Positions 9,250-17,722 of a stretch of DNA of 64,000 bases are shown piece by piece. The stretch's first letter is position 1, and every line of letters starts with the position of its first letter. Under the pieces are notes generated by a model. It was given only the letters and a program-made list of their open reading frames with translations. It did no database searches and had not been told where the DNA came from. Position numbers and translations under genes: made by a program. This DNA comes from Carnobacterium divergens (GTDB lineage Bacteria; Bacillota; Bacilli; Lactobacillales; Carnobacteriaceae). The stretch spans positions 1,050,736 to 1,114,735 of the forward strand of contig NZ_LT992558.1 of assembly GCF_900258435.1 (NCBI RefSeq). Direction: 5' to 3'.

Positions 9250-10182
9250 TTAATTTTCATACATAGTAGCTAATTCATTCACTCTACGTTTCATTTCTGT
9301 GCGGATATGTTGTGGCTCTAAACATTCGCATTTATTTCCAAAACTGAAAAGAATAGTGTAGTAATAGTCGTTTTCGATGAAAGGAAAATTAACCATATAA
9401 TGGTCATCCCCGTCTGGTGAGAACTCTTCATAAGCACAAAAATCAAGCACTCTGTCCATAACGGATTGATGAATCCGAATCTGGATAGTTTCTACCATTG
9501 TTGCCACCTCATCAGTAAAATCTAACTGAGGTTTTTCAAAATCGCGTGGTGTAAAAAAAGTATCTTCCAGTTGTAAGTTAGACATCCGAAATAATCTAAA
9601 TAAGCGGAAATCATTTCGTTTCAGGCAATACCCATGCACATACCAATGGCTATTTTTCATGACCAATTGATAAGGCTCCACTAAACGAGTCGTTTTATTT
9701 CCATAGCGATCTGCATAGTCAAACGATAGATTGTTTTTTTCATGTAAAGCTTTTTTAATCATTTCTAAATAGTTTTGTGCATCTCTGCCACCCATCCATG
9801 GACTTAAGTCTATATAAATTTGGTTTGCTTTTAGTTCAATATCTTTTGCGCTGTTAGCAGGAATAAAACTTTTTACTTTTGCAAGTGCATTTGACAGTTC
9901 CTTACTTTGCATCATATTAGAAATATTGGAAAGCCCCATTAAAATAGCAGAAAGATCATTAGTTGAAAATGTTTTTCGATCCATCTTATAATTTGGCATA
10001 ATCTCAATACCGCCTCCCACACCGGATATCGATCGAACCGGAATACCAGCCATGTTTATAGCATCTATGTCACGATAAATAGTGCGAAGAGAAACTTCAA
10101 ACCTATCCGCTAATGTTTGTGCACTAATGCGTTCCTTATCGAGGAGAACCATAATAATACTAATAAGTCTTTCAACTTTCAT
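9250..10182 (-). CDS. WYL-domain transcriptional regulator (YafY/DeoR-type)
   Basis: A 310-residue regulator. Residues 1-55 form an HTH_11 winged helix (AQTLADRFEVSLRTIYRDID is the recognition region), residues about 140-215 form the WYL domain (LVEPYQLVMKNSHWYVHGYC) and the C-terminal part carries the WCX-like extension. WYL regulators sense small ligands or nucleic acids and repress or activate adjacent genes. It is transcribed divergently from a DJ-1/PfpI gene, and the region between them contains a perfect palindrome (10221-10250) that is the obvious candidate operator. Ligand unknown. Confidence 0.9.
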   Translation of the reverse strand: MKVERLISIIMVLLDKERISAQTLADRFEVSLRTIYRDIDAINMAGIPVRSISGVGGGIEIMPNYKMDRKTFSTNDLSAILMGLSNISNMMQSKELSNALAKVKSFIPANSAKDIELKANQIYIDLSPWMGGRDAQNYLEMIKKALHEKNNLSFDYADRYGNKTTRLVEPYQLVMKNSHWYVHGYCLKRNDFRLFRLFRMSNLQLEDTFFTPRDFEKPQLDFTDEVATMVETIQIRIHQSVMDRVLDFCAYEEFSPDGDDHYMVNFPFIENDYYYTILFSFGNKCECLEPQHIRTEMKRRVNELATMYEN

Positions 10183-10220
10183 CTAAAGAAGCATCTCCTA
10201 ACTGATTTTTTAATTAGTGT

Positions 10221-10250
10221 CTATTGTTGACATCCTGATGTCAACAATAG
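10221..10250. promoter_or_regulatory. Perfect 14-bp inverted repeat, candidate operator
   Basis: CTATTGTTGACATC (10221-10234), two bases, then GATGTCAACAATAG (10237-10250). Each arm contains a TTGACA-like hexamer, one per strand, so a bound protein could cover -35 elements of both divergent genes. No well-spaced -10 was found for either, so promoter placement is uncertain. No T run follows, which argues against a terminator. Confidence 0.7.
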
Positions 10251-10392
10251 CTTGATATACTAAGAAAGTAAAGGAAGAAGGGGAAGCTCATAAAAAATGA
10301 TTGATTAGACGTTTATCTTCCAATAGCAAAAAAGGAATGATTTTATCTTAAGAACAGGCATTAGCAACAAATTAAATTTGGAGGGGATTTTG

Positions 10393-11031
10393 ATGGTTAC
10401 AGTTTATAGTTATGTTTTGGATACATTAGCAGATTGGGAATTGGGGTATGTTACTTCAGAGTTAAATTCAGGTCGCTTTTTTAAAGAAGGCCAGCAACGC
10501 TTATCGCTTAAGATGGTTAGTTATTCTACCGAAACCATTCATACAATGGGGGGACTTGCAATAGAGCCAAATTATGTAATTGAGGATATTGAGGTGAGTG
10601 AAACGACTGTGTTGTTATTACCAGGCGCAGAAACATGGAGTGATCCAAAACATGGTGCCATTATCGAAAAAGCAAAGGAGCTTCTTCAAATCGGTGGAAC
10701 CGTCTGTGCTATTTGCGGTGCTACAGCTGCCCTTGCGAATGCAGGGATATTGAATGACCGTCCCCATACAAGTAATGGATTGGGATTTCTTGAAATGGTT
10801 TCTCATGGCTATAGTGGACAAGAATTTTATATAGAAAGCCCTTCTGTCGTGGATAACAATCTAATAACGGCAAGTTCTACTGGTGCTTTGTTATGGACAA
10901 AACAAATTATTGAACATTTAGGTGTTTTTCAATCCAGTACATTAGAATTTTGGTATGACTATTTTAGTACCGGCGATCCTAAATACTACTTTGCCCTCAT
11001 GGAGACATTACCTGTTAATCATGAAAATTAA
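10393..11031 (+). CDS. DJ-1/PfpI family protein (class I glutamine-amidotransferase-like)
   Basis: A 212-residue alpha/beta protein of the DJ-1/PfpI superfamily. The nucleophile elbow reads VCAICGATAALANAGIL, with Cys in the usual AxCGxxxxLA context, at about residue 105. An acidic residue of the N-terminal region would complete the site. Start set at ATG 10393, six bases after the ribosome site GGAGGGG. Members include proteases, chaperones, glyoxalases and unknown hydrolases, so the activity cannot be fixed. The gene is divergent from a WYL regulator and probably controlled by it through the palindrome in between. Confidence 0.85.
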   Translation: MVTVYSYVLDTLADWELGYVTSELNSGRFFKEGQQRLSLKMVSYSTETIHTMGGLAIEPNYVIEDIEVSETTVLLLPGAETWSDPKHGAIIEKAKELLQIGGTVCAICGATAALANAGILNDRPHTSNGLGFLEMVSHGYSGQEFYIESPSVVDNNLITASSTGALLWTKQIIEHLGVFQSSTLEFWYDYFSTGDPKYYFALMETLPVNHEN

Positions 11032-11075
11032 AGGAACTAAAGGTGTAGAAATTTATTAGTAGCAAGTAGCCTTTT

Positions 11076-11133
11076 TAAAGCACTTTTTAAAAAGCTTAGG
11101 TTTTGATTGCTTTTTAAGAAGTGCTTTTTATTT
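11076..11133 (+). terminator. Rho-independent terminator
   Basis: AAAGCACTTTTTAAAAAGC (about 11077-11095) pairs with GCTTTTTAAGAAGTGCTTT (11109-11127) with one bulge; T-rich tail follows. Confidence 0.75.
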
Positions 11134-11148
11134 TAATGCAGAAAACTA

Positions 11149-11177
11149 TTGCTTAAATTGTCAGAATATTCTATACT
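11149..11177 (+). promoter_or_regulatory. Promoter of the liv operon
   Basis: TTGCTT (11149-11154), 17-base spacer, TATACT (11172-11177). The first CodY-like box fills the spacer. Confidence 0.75.
11156..11170 (+). promoter_or_regulatory. CodY-like box 1 (between -35 and -10)
   Basis: AATTGTCAGAATATT matches the CodY consensus AATTTTCWGAAAATT at 13 of 15 positions. Occupation would block RNA polymerase, as expected for repression of branched-chain amino-acid uptake when the CodY effectors isoleucine, leucine or valine are abundant. Confidence 0.75.
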
Positions 11178-11193
11178 ATCTAACAAGGAGATT

Positions 11194-11208
11194 AATTGTC
11201 AGAATATT
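11194..11208 (+). promoter_or_regulatory. CodY-like box 2 (downstream of the start of transcription)
   Basis: A second identical copy of AATTGTCAGAATATT, 38 bases after the first and just downstream of the predicted transcription start. The exact duplication makes chance unlikely. Confidence 0.72.
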
Positions 11209-11251
11209 TAAATAATTAAACCTGAATAGAAGCACATTGGGAGGAAAAGAT

Positions 11252-12394
11252 ATGAAAAGATTCGTTGCAAGTTTAGCAGTATTGGCATTGTTTGCTACAG
11301 GATGTGGTGCTGGGGGCGCCGCAAAAGATTCAGACACCATCAAAATTGGAGCAAACTTTGAATTATCAGGGGAAGTTTCAGCTTATGGAACAGCAGAATA
11401 TCAAGGAGCAAAACTAGCTGTTGATGAGATTAACAAAGCCGGTGGCGTTTTAGGAAAAAAATTAGAATTAGTCAAATTAGATAATAAATCAGAACCAACT
11501 GAATCAGCAAGTGTAGCGACCAAATTAGCCACGAAAGAAAAAGTAGTAGCAATCGTTGGCCCTGCAACATCAGGAAATGTAAAAGCAGCAACTCCAAGTG
11601 TCACAAAAGCAAAAGTTCCATTAGTTACCCCTTCAGGGACAGATGACTCTGTCACAGTTGAAAAAGGACGTCTTCAAGAATACATTTACCGTGTTTGCTT
11701 CCAAGATTCTTTCCAAGGTGTAACCTTAGCGAATTATGCGAACCAAGATTTGGGCGCGAAAAAAGCCGTCATTATTGGGGATAGCTCAAGTGATTATGCA
11801 AAAGGATTGACTAAAAGTTTTGAAAAAAGCTTCAAAGGAGAGATTGTTGCAAAAGAAAGTTTTACAACAGGAGATAAAGATTTTAAAGCTATTTTAACAA
11901 AAATCAAGGACAAAGATTTTGATGTTCTATATATGCCTTCATACTATGAAGAAGCAGGATTAATTATCAAACAAGCTCGTGAATTAGGCATTCAACAACC
12001 TATTCTTGGAGCAGATGGTTTTGGAAATGAAAAATTAGTTGATTTAGCATTGCCTGAAAATTTAAACAATATCTATTATACGGCACATTATTCGGATCAA
12101 AGTACAGATAAAAAAGTCCAAGATTTCGTAGCGGCTTTTAAAAAGGAAAACAAAAAAACACCTGATGCGTTTTCAGCACTTTCATACGATTCTGTATACA
12201 TGATTGCAAAAGCAATTGAAAATGGAAAAGAAGCAACACCAGAAAAAGTAAATGATGCTCTTGGTAAAATAAAAGATTTTGAAGGCATTACAGGGAAAAT
12301 TACAATGGATAAAGAACACAATCCAGTAAAATCAACCCTTGTAATCAAGCTTGAAAATGGGAAAGAAGTTAGCAACACAGTAGTAAATCCTTAA
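11252..12394 (+). CDS. livJ: Branched-chain amino-acid ABC transporter substrate-binding lipoprotein
   Basis: A 380-residue extracellular receptor. The signal peptide ends in the lipobox ATGC (Cys18), so the protein is lipid-anchored. The mature part is a periplasmic-binding-protein type 1 (Leu/Ile/Val-binding) fold with the typical IGANFELSGEVSAYG opening and VAIVGPATSGNVKAATPSV motif. It delivers branched-chain amino acids to the LivHMGF complex encoded downstream. Start set at ATG 11252, seven bases after GGGAGG. A hairpin after the stop may reduce read-through so that the receptor is made in excess over the membrane parts. The promoter carries two CodY-like boxes. Confidence 0.93.
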   Translation: MKRFVASLAVLALFATGCGAGGAAKDSDTIKIGANFELSGEVSAYGTAEYQGAKLAVDEINKAGGVLGKKLELVKLDNKSEPTESASVATKLATKEKVVAIVGPATSGNVKAATPSVTKAKVPLVTPSGTDDSVTVEKGRLQEYIYRVCFQDSFQGVTLANYANQDLGAKKAVIIGDSSSDYAKGLTKSFEKSFKGEIVAKESFTTGDKDFKAILTKIKDKDFDVLYMPSYYEEAGLIIKQARELGIQQPILGADGFGNEKLVDLALPENLNNIYYTAHYSDQSTDKKVQDFVAAFKKENKKTPDAFSALSYDSVYMIAKAIENGKEATPEKVNDALGKIKDFEGITGKITMDKEHNPVKSTLVIKLENGKEVSNTVVNP

Positions 12395-12401
12395 TCCAAG
12401 T

Positions 12402-12445
12402 AAAAAGGTGACTAGGTGTAACGCTTGCCTAGCGCCTTTTTGATT
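12402..12445 (+). terminator. Intra-operon hairpin between livJ and livH
   Basis: AAAAAGGTGACTAGG (12402-12416) pairs imperfectly with CCTAGCGCCTTTTT (12428-12441), followed by a short T-rich tract. It is probably a partial terminator, because no separate promoter for livH is evident. Confidence 0.7.
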
Positions 12446-12494
12446 TAAAAATGGCAAAGAGTTCTTTGCAAACGAATGAATAGTGAGGTGTCAA

Positions 12495-13373
12495 ATGGAT
12501 AACTTAATTCAACAACTAATAAACGGACTGTCCTTAGGCAGTATTTATGCATTGATCGCGCTAGGCTATACAATGGTTTATGGCATTATCAAATTAATCA
12601 ACTTTGCTCATGGTGAAATCTACATGGTTGGCTCTTACGTGGGATATACTGTTATTCGTAATTTTAATCTTGGACTTATTCCAGCTTTACTTTTTTCAAT
12701 GATTTTTTGTGCAATCTTAGGAGTTATAATTGAACGTGTAGCCTATAAACCTTTACGAAAGGCAACCAGAGTAGCGGCTTTGATTACCGCAATTGGGGTG
12801 TCCTTCTTATTGCAGTACACCGTGCTGCTGATTATGGGACCTGAAGTTCGGGCGTTCCCTGAGACAATCAAAAATAAAAGTTATGAATTTTGGGGCATTA
12901 CCATCAATGAACAACAGATTACTATTTTTGTTGTGACCGTTGTTTTGATGTTGGCGTTACAGTTTATTGTGAAGAAAACCAAAATGGGGAAAGCCATGCG
13001 TGCAGTAAGCGTGGATGCAGATGCGGCTAAATTGATGGGAATTAATGTAGACAATACTATTTCATTTACCTTTGCGATTGGTTCCGCATTAGCGGGTGCC
13101 GCAGGTGTTTTGGTAGGGATTTATTACAATTCGATTGCGCCAATGATGGGAACAGCACCCGGATTGAAAGCTTTTATTGCAGCTGTTTTAGGTGGAATTG
13201 GCATTATTCCAGGAGCGATGTTTGGCGGATTTACTATCGGAATTATTGAAACATTAATTAGCGGATATGGCAATTCAATGATTAAGGATGCAGTAGTTTA
13301 TGGCATCTTAATTTTAATCTTAGTTGTGAAGCCTTCTGGACTTCTTGGTAAAAATACAAAAGAAAAAGTGTAG
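12495..13373 (+). CDS. livH: Branched-chain amino-acid ABC transporter permease LivH
   Basis: A 292-residue integral membrane protein with about eight hydrophobic segments. LIALGYTMVYGIIKLINFAH near residue 20 is the LivH hallmark, and PGLKAFIAAVLGGIG (about residue 220) is the loop that contacts the ATPase. It pairs with LivM to form the channel. Start set at ATG 12495 after GAGGTG; a GTG 12 bases upstream is in frame but overlaps the ribosome site. It lies in the order livJ-H-M-G-F and is nine bases ahead of livM. Confidence 0.92.
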   Translation: MDNLIQQLINGLSLGSIYALIALGYTMVYGIIKLINFAHGEIYMVGSYVGYTVIRNFNLGLIPALLFSMIFCAILGVIIERVAYKPLRKATRVAALITAIGVSFLLQYTVLLIMGPEVRAFPETIKNKSYEFWGITINEQQITIFVVTVVLMLALQFIVKKTKMGKAMRAVSVDADAAKLMGINVDNTISFTFAIGSALAGAAGVLVGIYYNSIAPMMGTAPGLKAFIAAVLGGIGIIPGAMFGGFTIGIIETLISGYGNSMIKDAVVYGILILILVVKPSGLLGKNTKEKV

Positions 13374-13382
13374 GTGATAAAA

Positions 13383-14354
13383 ATGAAACAATTTAATAAA
13401 TACAATCTTGGCTGGCTCATTTTTATTGCGGGCGCTTATTTACTAATTTGGTTAGGAATTTATCTTGGATTAATTGATGCTTTTTATGAAATCACCCTGA
13501 TTACAATTGGCCTTAACATCATTTTAGCGCTAGGGTTGAATTTGATTATCGGATTTTCGGGACAATTTTCATTGGGTCACGCAGGTTTTATGTCGATTGG
13601 TGCGTATTGTTGTGGAATTATGACTTTAAAAATTCCTACAATGCTAGGGTTTGCAGCGGGGATTTTACTTGGGATAGCCGTAGCTAGTTTGGTGGCGTTG
13701 GTAGTTGGAATTCCAACGTTACGTTTAAAAGGAGATTATTTGGCCATTGCAACATTAGGTGTGTCAGAAATCATTCGAATCGCTATTTTAAATATGGGAG
13801 ATTTGACAAATGGAGCTGCTGGTTTAAGTGGCATTCCGTACTTTACAACATGGCAAATTTTATTTATCTTTGTAGTTTTAACAACCATTATCATTGTAAA
13901 TTACATTCGTAGTAGTCCGGGAAGAGCGACAATTGCTGTTCGAGAAGATGAGATTGCAGCAGAATCAATGGGAATTTATACGACAAAATACAAAACCATT
14001 GCCTTTATCATTGGCGCAGCGACGGCAAGTATCGCAGGTTCGTTACACGCGACTTACTTCAGTGTGATTAATCCATCTGATTTTGGTTTTATGAAATCTG
14101 TTGATATTTTAATTATTGTGGTTTTTGGTGGTTTAGGGAGTATTACCGGAACCTTTATTGCAGCGATTCTATTAGGGATTATCAATATTGTTTTGCAAGA
14201 TTTTGGTGCAATTAGAATGATTATCTATGCGGTAGCATTGATTGCGATTATGGTATTTAAACCTTCTGGTTTGTTAGGCACAAAAGAATTTACGATTAAA
14301 GGATTGCTTGATCGATTGCATAAAAATTCTCCTAAAAAGGAGGGAGAAGAATGA
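13383..14354 (+). CDS. livM: Branched-chain amino-acid ABC transporter permease LivM
   Basis: A 323-residue membrane protein with eight to nine hydrophobic segments. LNLIIGFSGQFSLGHAGFMS is the LivM signature (about residue 55) and SVDILIIVVFGGLGSITG is the cytoplasmic coupling loop (about residue 240). Start set at ATG 13383, preceded by AGGTGA; a GTG nine bases upstream is less likely. The stop codon overlaps the start of livG by four bases (ATGA), so translation of the two is coupled. Confidence 0.92.
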   Translation: MKQFNKYNLGWLIFIAGAYLLIWLGIYLGLIDAFYEITLITIGLNIILALGLNLIIGFSGQFSLGHAGFMSIGAYCCGIMTLKIPTMLGFAAGILLGIAVASLVALVVGIPTLRLKGDYLAIATLGVSEIIRIAILNMGDLTNGAAGLSGIPYFTTWQILFIFVVLTTIIIVNYIRSSPGRATIAVREDEIAAESMGIYTTKYKTIAFIIGAATASIAGSLHATYFSVINPSDFGFMKSVDILIIVVFGGLGSITGTFIAAILLGIINIVLQDFGAIRMIIYAVALIAIMVFKPSGLLGTKEFTIKGLLDRLHKNSPKKEGEE

Positions 14355-15124
14355 GTTTATTAGAAGTAAAAAAATTAACGAAGAACTTTGGCGGTTTAGC
14401 GGCTGTTTCAATGGTGAATTTAGAATTAGGAAATAATGAATTGGTGGGCTTAATTGGGCCAAATGGTGCGGGGAAAACGACCTTATTTAACTTGTTAACA
14501 GGCGTTTATGCTCCATCCGAAGGAACCATTGATTTAACAGTAGACAATAAAACGCAGAGACTTAATGGCAAGAAGCCCTATAAAATTACCGATTTAGGGT
14601 TAGCAAGAACGTTTCAAAACATTCGTTTATTTAAAGAACTAACTGTGTTGGACAATGTTTTAATTGCGATGCATGGCAAAGATAAGGTCGGTACTTTACG
14701 AAGTATTTTAAGAACCCCAGCGTTTTATCAATCGGAAGAAAAAATGAAACAAGAAGCCATAGCGTTGCTTAAATTGTTCAAATTAGAAACAAAAGAAAAG
14801 GAATTAGCTAAAAATTTGCCTTATGGGGAGCAACGAAGATTAGAAATCGTTCGTGCTTTAGCAACAAAGCCTAAAATTTTATTTTTAGATGAACCGGCAG
14901 CTGGGATGAATCCGCAAGAAACAGCTGAGTTAACAGCCTTGATTCGCCAAATTCAACAACAATTTCAAATGACCATTTTGTTGATTGAACACGATATGTC
15001 TTTAGTAATGAAGGTGTGTGAACGAATCTATGTTTTAGAATACGGTCGCATGATTGCCCATGGAACGCCAAATGAGATTAAAAATAACGAGGCTGTTATT
15101 AAGGCCTATTTAGGTGGTGACTAA
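14351..15124 (+). CDS. livG: Branched-chain amino-acid ABC transporter ATPase LivG
   Basis: A 257-residue ATPase. Walker A GPNGAGKTT (about residue 36), the LivG-type motif LARTFQNIRLFKELTVLDNV (about residue 77), a degenerate signature LPYGEQRRLEIVRALA and Walker B ILFLDEPAAGMNP. The LPYGEQ form instead of LSGGQ is normal for LivG. The C-terminal MIAHGTPNEIKNNEAVIKAYLG is the family tail. It works as a heterodimer with LivF. Confidence 0.93.
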   Translation: MSLLEVKKLTKNFGGLAAVSMVNLELGNNELVGLIGPNGAGKTTLFNLLTGVYAPSEGTIDLTVDNKTQRLNGKKPYKITDLGLARTFQNIRLFKELTVLDNVLIAMHGKDKVGTLRSILRTPAFYQSEEKMKQEAIALLKLFKLETKEKELAKNLPYGEQRRLEIVRALATKPKILFLDEPAAGMNPQETAELTALIRQIQQQFQMTILLIEHDMSLVMKVCERIYVLEYGRMIAHGTPNEIKNNEAVIKAYLGGD

Positions 15125-15125
15125 T

Positions 15126-15830
15126 ATGTTAAAAGTATCCGATTTATCAGTTCATTATGGAGTAATTCAAGCAATTAACAAGATTAATTTTGATGTTCAG
15201 GAAGGCGAAATCGTGTCGTTGATTGGTGCCAACGGGGCTGGGAAATCAACGATTTTAAAAGCAATTACAGGCTTACATCGAAGCAGTCAAGGAGAGATTC
15301 TCTTTAAAAATCAAGCCATTCAAAAAGCTACGACTAAAAAAATTGTGGAAGCAGGCATTTCTCTTGTTCCGGAAGGACGCCATGTTTTCAGCGGTATGAC
15401 CGTTTTAGAAAATCTTGAGTTAGGTGCTTATTTAAGAAAAGATAAAGCTGAAATCAAAAAAGACCTCGAACACATCTATGATCGTTTTCCTGTTTTAGCC
15501 GAACGAAAGAAACAAGATACCGCTACATTATCAGGTGGTGAGCAACAAATGGTAGCAATGGGGCGAGCAATGATGTCTCGACCAAAGTTGTTGCTTCTCG
15601 ACGAACCGTCAATGGGGCTAGCGCCTATCTTCATTAAAGAGATTTTTAATATTATCGAAGCTATTAATCAACAAGGAACGACAGTGCTTTTGATTGAACA
15701 AAATGCGAAAGCCGCTCTTTCAATAGCTGATCGAGGATACGTTCTTGAAACTGGAAAAGTTGTATTAACAGGAACAGGAAAAGAATTATTAGCCAGCGAT
15801 GAAGTTCAAAAAGCTTATCTAGGAGGGTAA
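15126..15830 (+). CDS. livF: Branched-chain amino-acid ABC transporter ATPase LivF
   Basis: A 234-residue ATPase that follows livG by one base. Walker A GANGAGKST, the LivF marker LVPEGRHVFSGMTVLENL, signature LSGGEQQMVAMGRAM and Walker B LLLLDEPSMGLAP are all present. The C-terminus KAYLGG is typical. Start set at ATG 15126, with the ribosome site AGGTGGTG overlapping the end of livG; an in-frame GTG 12 bases earlier lies inside that site. It forms the second nucleotide-binding subunit of the branched-chain amino-acid importer. Confidence 0.93.
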   Translation: MLKVSDLSVHYGVIQAINKINFDVQEGEIVSLIGANGAGKSTILKAITGLHRSSQGEILFKNQAIQKATTKKIVEAGISLVPEGRHVFSGMTVLENLELGAYLRKDKAEIKKDLEHIYDRFPVLAERKKQDTATLSGGEQQMVAMGRAMMSRPKLLLLDEPSMGLAPIFIKEIFNIIEAINQQGTTVLLIEQNAKAALSIADRGYVLETGKVVLTGTGKELLASDEVQKAYLGG

Positions 15831-15833
15831 CCA

Positions 15834-16484
15834 ATGGATGTCCATACGTATATGTCAAAAGAAGTGATTACCATTTCGCAAGATACAAAAATTTTAGAAG
15901 CATTGGATGTGATGAAGGCCCATAAAATCCATCGCTTGCCAGTAGTTGAAAAGGGGCAGTTAATTGGGTTAGTAACAGAAGGTGTAATTCAACAAAATTC
16001 ACCATCTACTGCAACCAGCTTAAGCATTCATGAATTAAACTATCTGTTGACTAAAACGACGGTTAAGGAAATTATGCTAACCGATGTTCAAACGATTTCC
16101 CCAAATGCTTTACTAGAAGAGGCTGCGGTAAGAATGCGAGAGAATCAGATTAGTGTCTTACCAGTCGTTGAAAACCAAAATCAAGTAGTGGGAATCATCA
16201 CAGAAAAGGATATTTTTGATGCATTTATTGATTTACTAGGTTATTACAATCAAGGCTGTCGCGTTGTAGTAGATATTCCAGAAGATCATACTGGTATTTT
16301 AGAAAACATTACTCACTTATTTGCCACAGAAAAGATGAGTATCGATCAAATTGCCGTATATCGTAAGACTGGGTTAACGCAAGTCGTGATTCAAGTGGCA
16401 AGTACCGATGATGCGAAAATTAAAGAGATGTTAACCCAGCAGCACTACCATGTAAGTTCGTGTCTTTTGAAAAATGGAAAATAA
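15834..16484 (+). CDS. CBS-CBS-ACT domain protein (AcuB-like)
   Basis: A 216-residue soluble protein with two CBS domains (about residues 1-60 and 70-130) and a C-terminal ACT-like domain (about 138-215). CBS pairs bind adenosyl ligands and ACT domains bind amino acids. It is the last gene of the liv operon, three bases after livF and with its own AGGAGGG site, so it may sense energy state or branched-chain amino acids and modulate uptake or use. That role is inferred from context; AcuB itself was named in acetoin utilisation of B. subtilis, for which no other gene is seen here. Confidence 0.82.
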   Translation: MDVHTYMSKEVITISQDTKILEALDVMKAHKIHRLPVVEKGQLIGLVTEGVIQQNSPSTATSLSIHELNYLLTKTTVKEIMLTDVQTISPNALLEEAAVRMRENQISVLPVVENQNQVVGIITEKDIFDAFIDLLGYYNQGCRVVVDIPEDHTGILENITHLFATEKMSIDQIAVYRKTGLTQVVIQVASTDDAKIKEMLTQQHYHVSSCLLKNGK

Positions 16485-16543
16485 ACTAAAAATCATAGGA
16501 TGTATCGGTCTCGCACCAATACATCCTATGATTTTTTAGTTTT
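16484..16543. terminator. Long bidirectional terminator after the liv operon
   Basis: The arm at 16484-16505 (AACTAAAAATCATAGGATGT...) pairs over about 20 bases with the arm at 16520-16541, with A and T runs at the ends. It serves both the liv operon and the convergent oxidoreductase gene. Confidence 0.93.
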
Positions 16544-17510
16544 ATTCAAAGTCGTAATGTAATCCCCATCGTTCACGAACGGTATCCATTATAGTTAAGA
16601 CATCGTATGAAAGTGGTAAGAAAGGATCTTTTTTATTTGCTAATATCCAATCTGTCAGGGCAGTAGCCTCGTAATTTAACGCCTCTCCACTATTTCCAGC
16701 TTCAATAAGTTCTGTTTTTCCATCAGGTCGAGTTAATGTCGCTGACGTTGCACGAGGGTAATCATCTACAGTGATGTACCCATCTTCGCAAGCGATGATC
16801 CCACGTTTTGGCATTTTCGCACGGAAGGTAAGTGAGACAACAGCCATCTCATTGTCTTTATTTTTTAAAATAATCCCTGATTGCTCATCTACTCCTGTTT
16901 CAAATAGATTCATAGTAGTTAAGATTTCATGTGGCTGACTATTTAAAAAGAAACGAGTAAAAGATAATGCATAGGTGCCGATATCAAGTAAAGCACCACC
17001 AGCGAGGGCTTTATTGTAAAAACGATTAGTAGGATCAGTTTCCTTTAAGCTACCAAATGACACTTGAAGCATTTTTAATTTTCCAATGGTTCCACCATCT
17101 ATAAGTTCTTTTAATTTATGGTAAAGCGGCATATGGTAAATCGTCATAGCTTCTGATAAAATCAAGTGTTTTTCAGCTGCCAAATCCATAGCGGCTTTTA
17201 ATTGTGTGCCATTCATTGTAATGGCTTTTTCACAAAGAACGTGTTTGCCTGCCTGAAGACTCTTCATAATCAAGTCGTAGTGATGACTGTGGGGTGTTGC
17301 AATGTACACGATGTCGATGGCTTGATCATTTAATAGTTCGTCGTAATTGCCATAAGCGTTTTCAATTTGATGCTTTTCTGTAAATGCTTTTGCTTTTTCA
17401 AGAGAACGTGACCCCGCTGCATAAAGCGTAGCGTTTGGTGCCTTAAAGCTAGTGGCAAAGCTACTTGCGATATCCCCTAAACCTAGTATTGCCCAGTTGA
17501 CTGTTTTCAA
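16542..17510 (-). CDS. Gfo/Idh/MocA family oxidoreductase
   Basis: A 322-residue NAD(P)-dependent dehydrogenase-like protein. The N-terminal Rossmann fold has the motif GLGDIASSFA (residues 10-19), and HVLCEKAITMNGTQL (about residue 92) holds the conserved EK(P) element with the catalytic-region lysine, although the usual proline is replaced by alanine. The C-terminal alpha/beta substrate domain carries ALLDIGTYALSF, the G-x-x-x-D-x-G-x-H-like region. The start is TTG at 17510, eight bases after a perfect AGGAGG, since no nearby ATG is in frame. Substrate probably a sugar or polyol derivative, not deducible. Transcribed alone, convergent with the liv operon. Confidence 0.87.
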   Translation of the reverse strand: MKTVNWAILGLGDIASSFATSFKAPNATLYAAGSRSLEKAKAFTEKHQIENAYGNYDELLNDQAIDIVYIATPHSHHYDLIMKSLQAGKHVLCEKAITMNGTQLKAAMDLAAEKHLILSEAMTIYHMPLYHKLKELIDGGTIGKLKMLQVSFGSLKETDPTNRFYNKALAGGALLDIGTYALSFTRFFLNSQPHEILTTMNLFETGVDEQSGIILKNKDNEMAVVSLTFRAKMPKRGIIACEDGYITVDDYPRATSATLTRPDGKTELIEAGNSGEALNYEATALTDWILANKKDPFLPLSYDVLTIMDTVRERWGLHYDFE

Positions 17511-17722
17511 TATAAAAACCTCCTAAGAATGAAGATAAATCAATCATCTTTCAGCATCATTGTAACAAAAGAACTAGTTAATTCATAGTATAAAAAATGG
17601 GCTGAATCATTCCTTTTTCAATAATCAATTAAAGAAATTACTAAAATCGTCTTGATTTTCTCAAAAACGATTTTCTTATAGTGTCTCATAGGTTAGAATA
17701 GAAATGAAGGGGTTGAAGGTGA

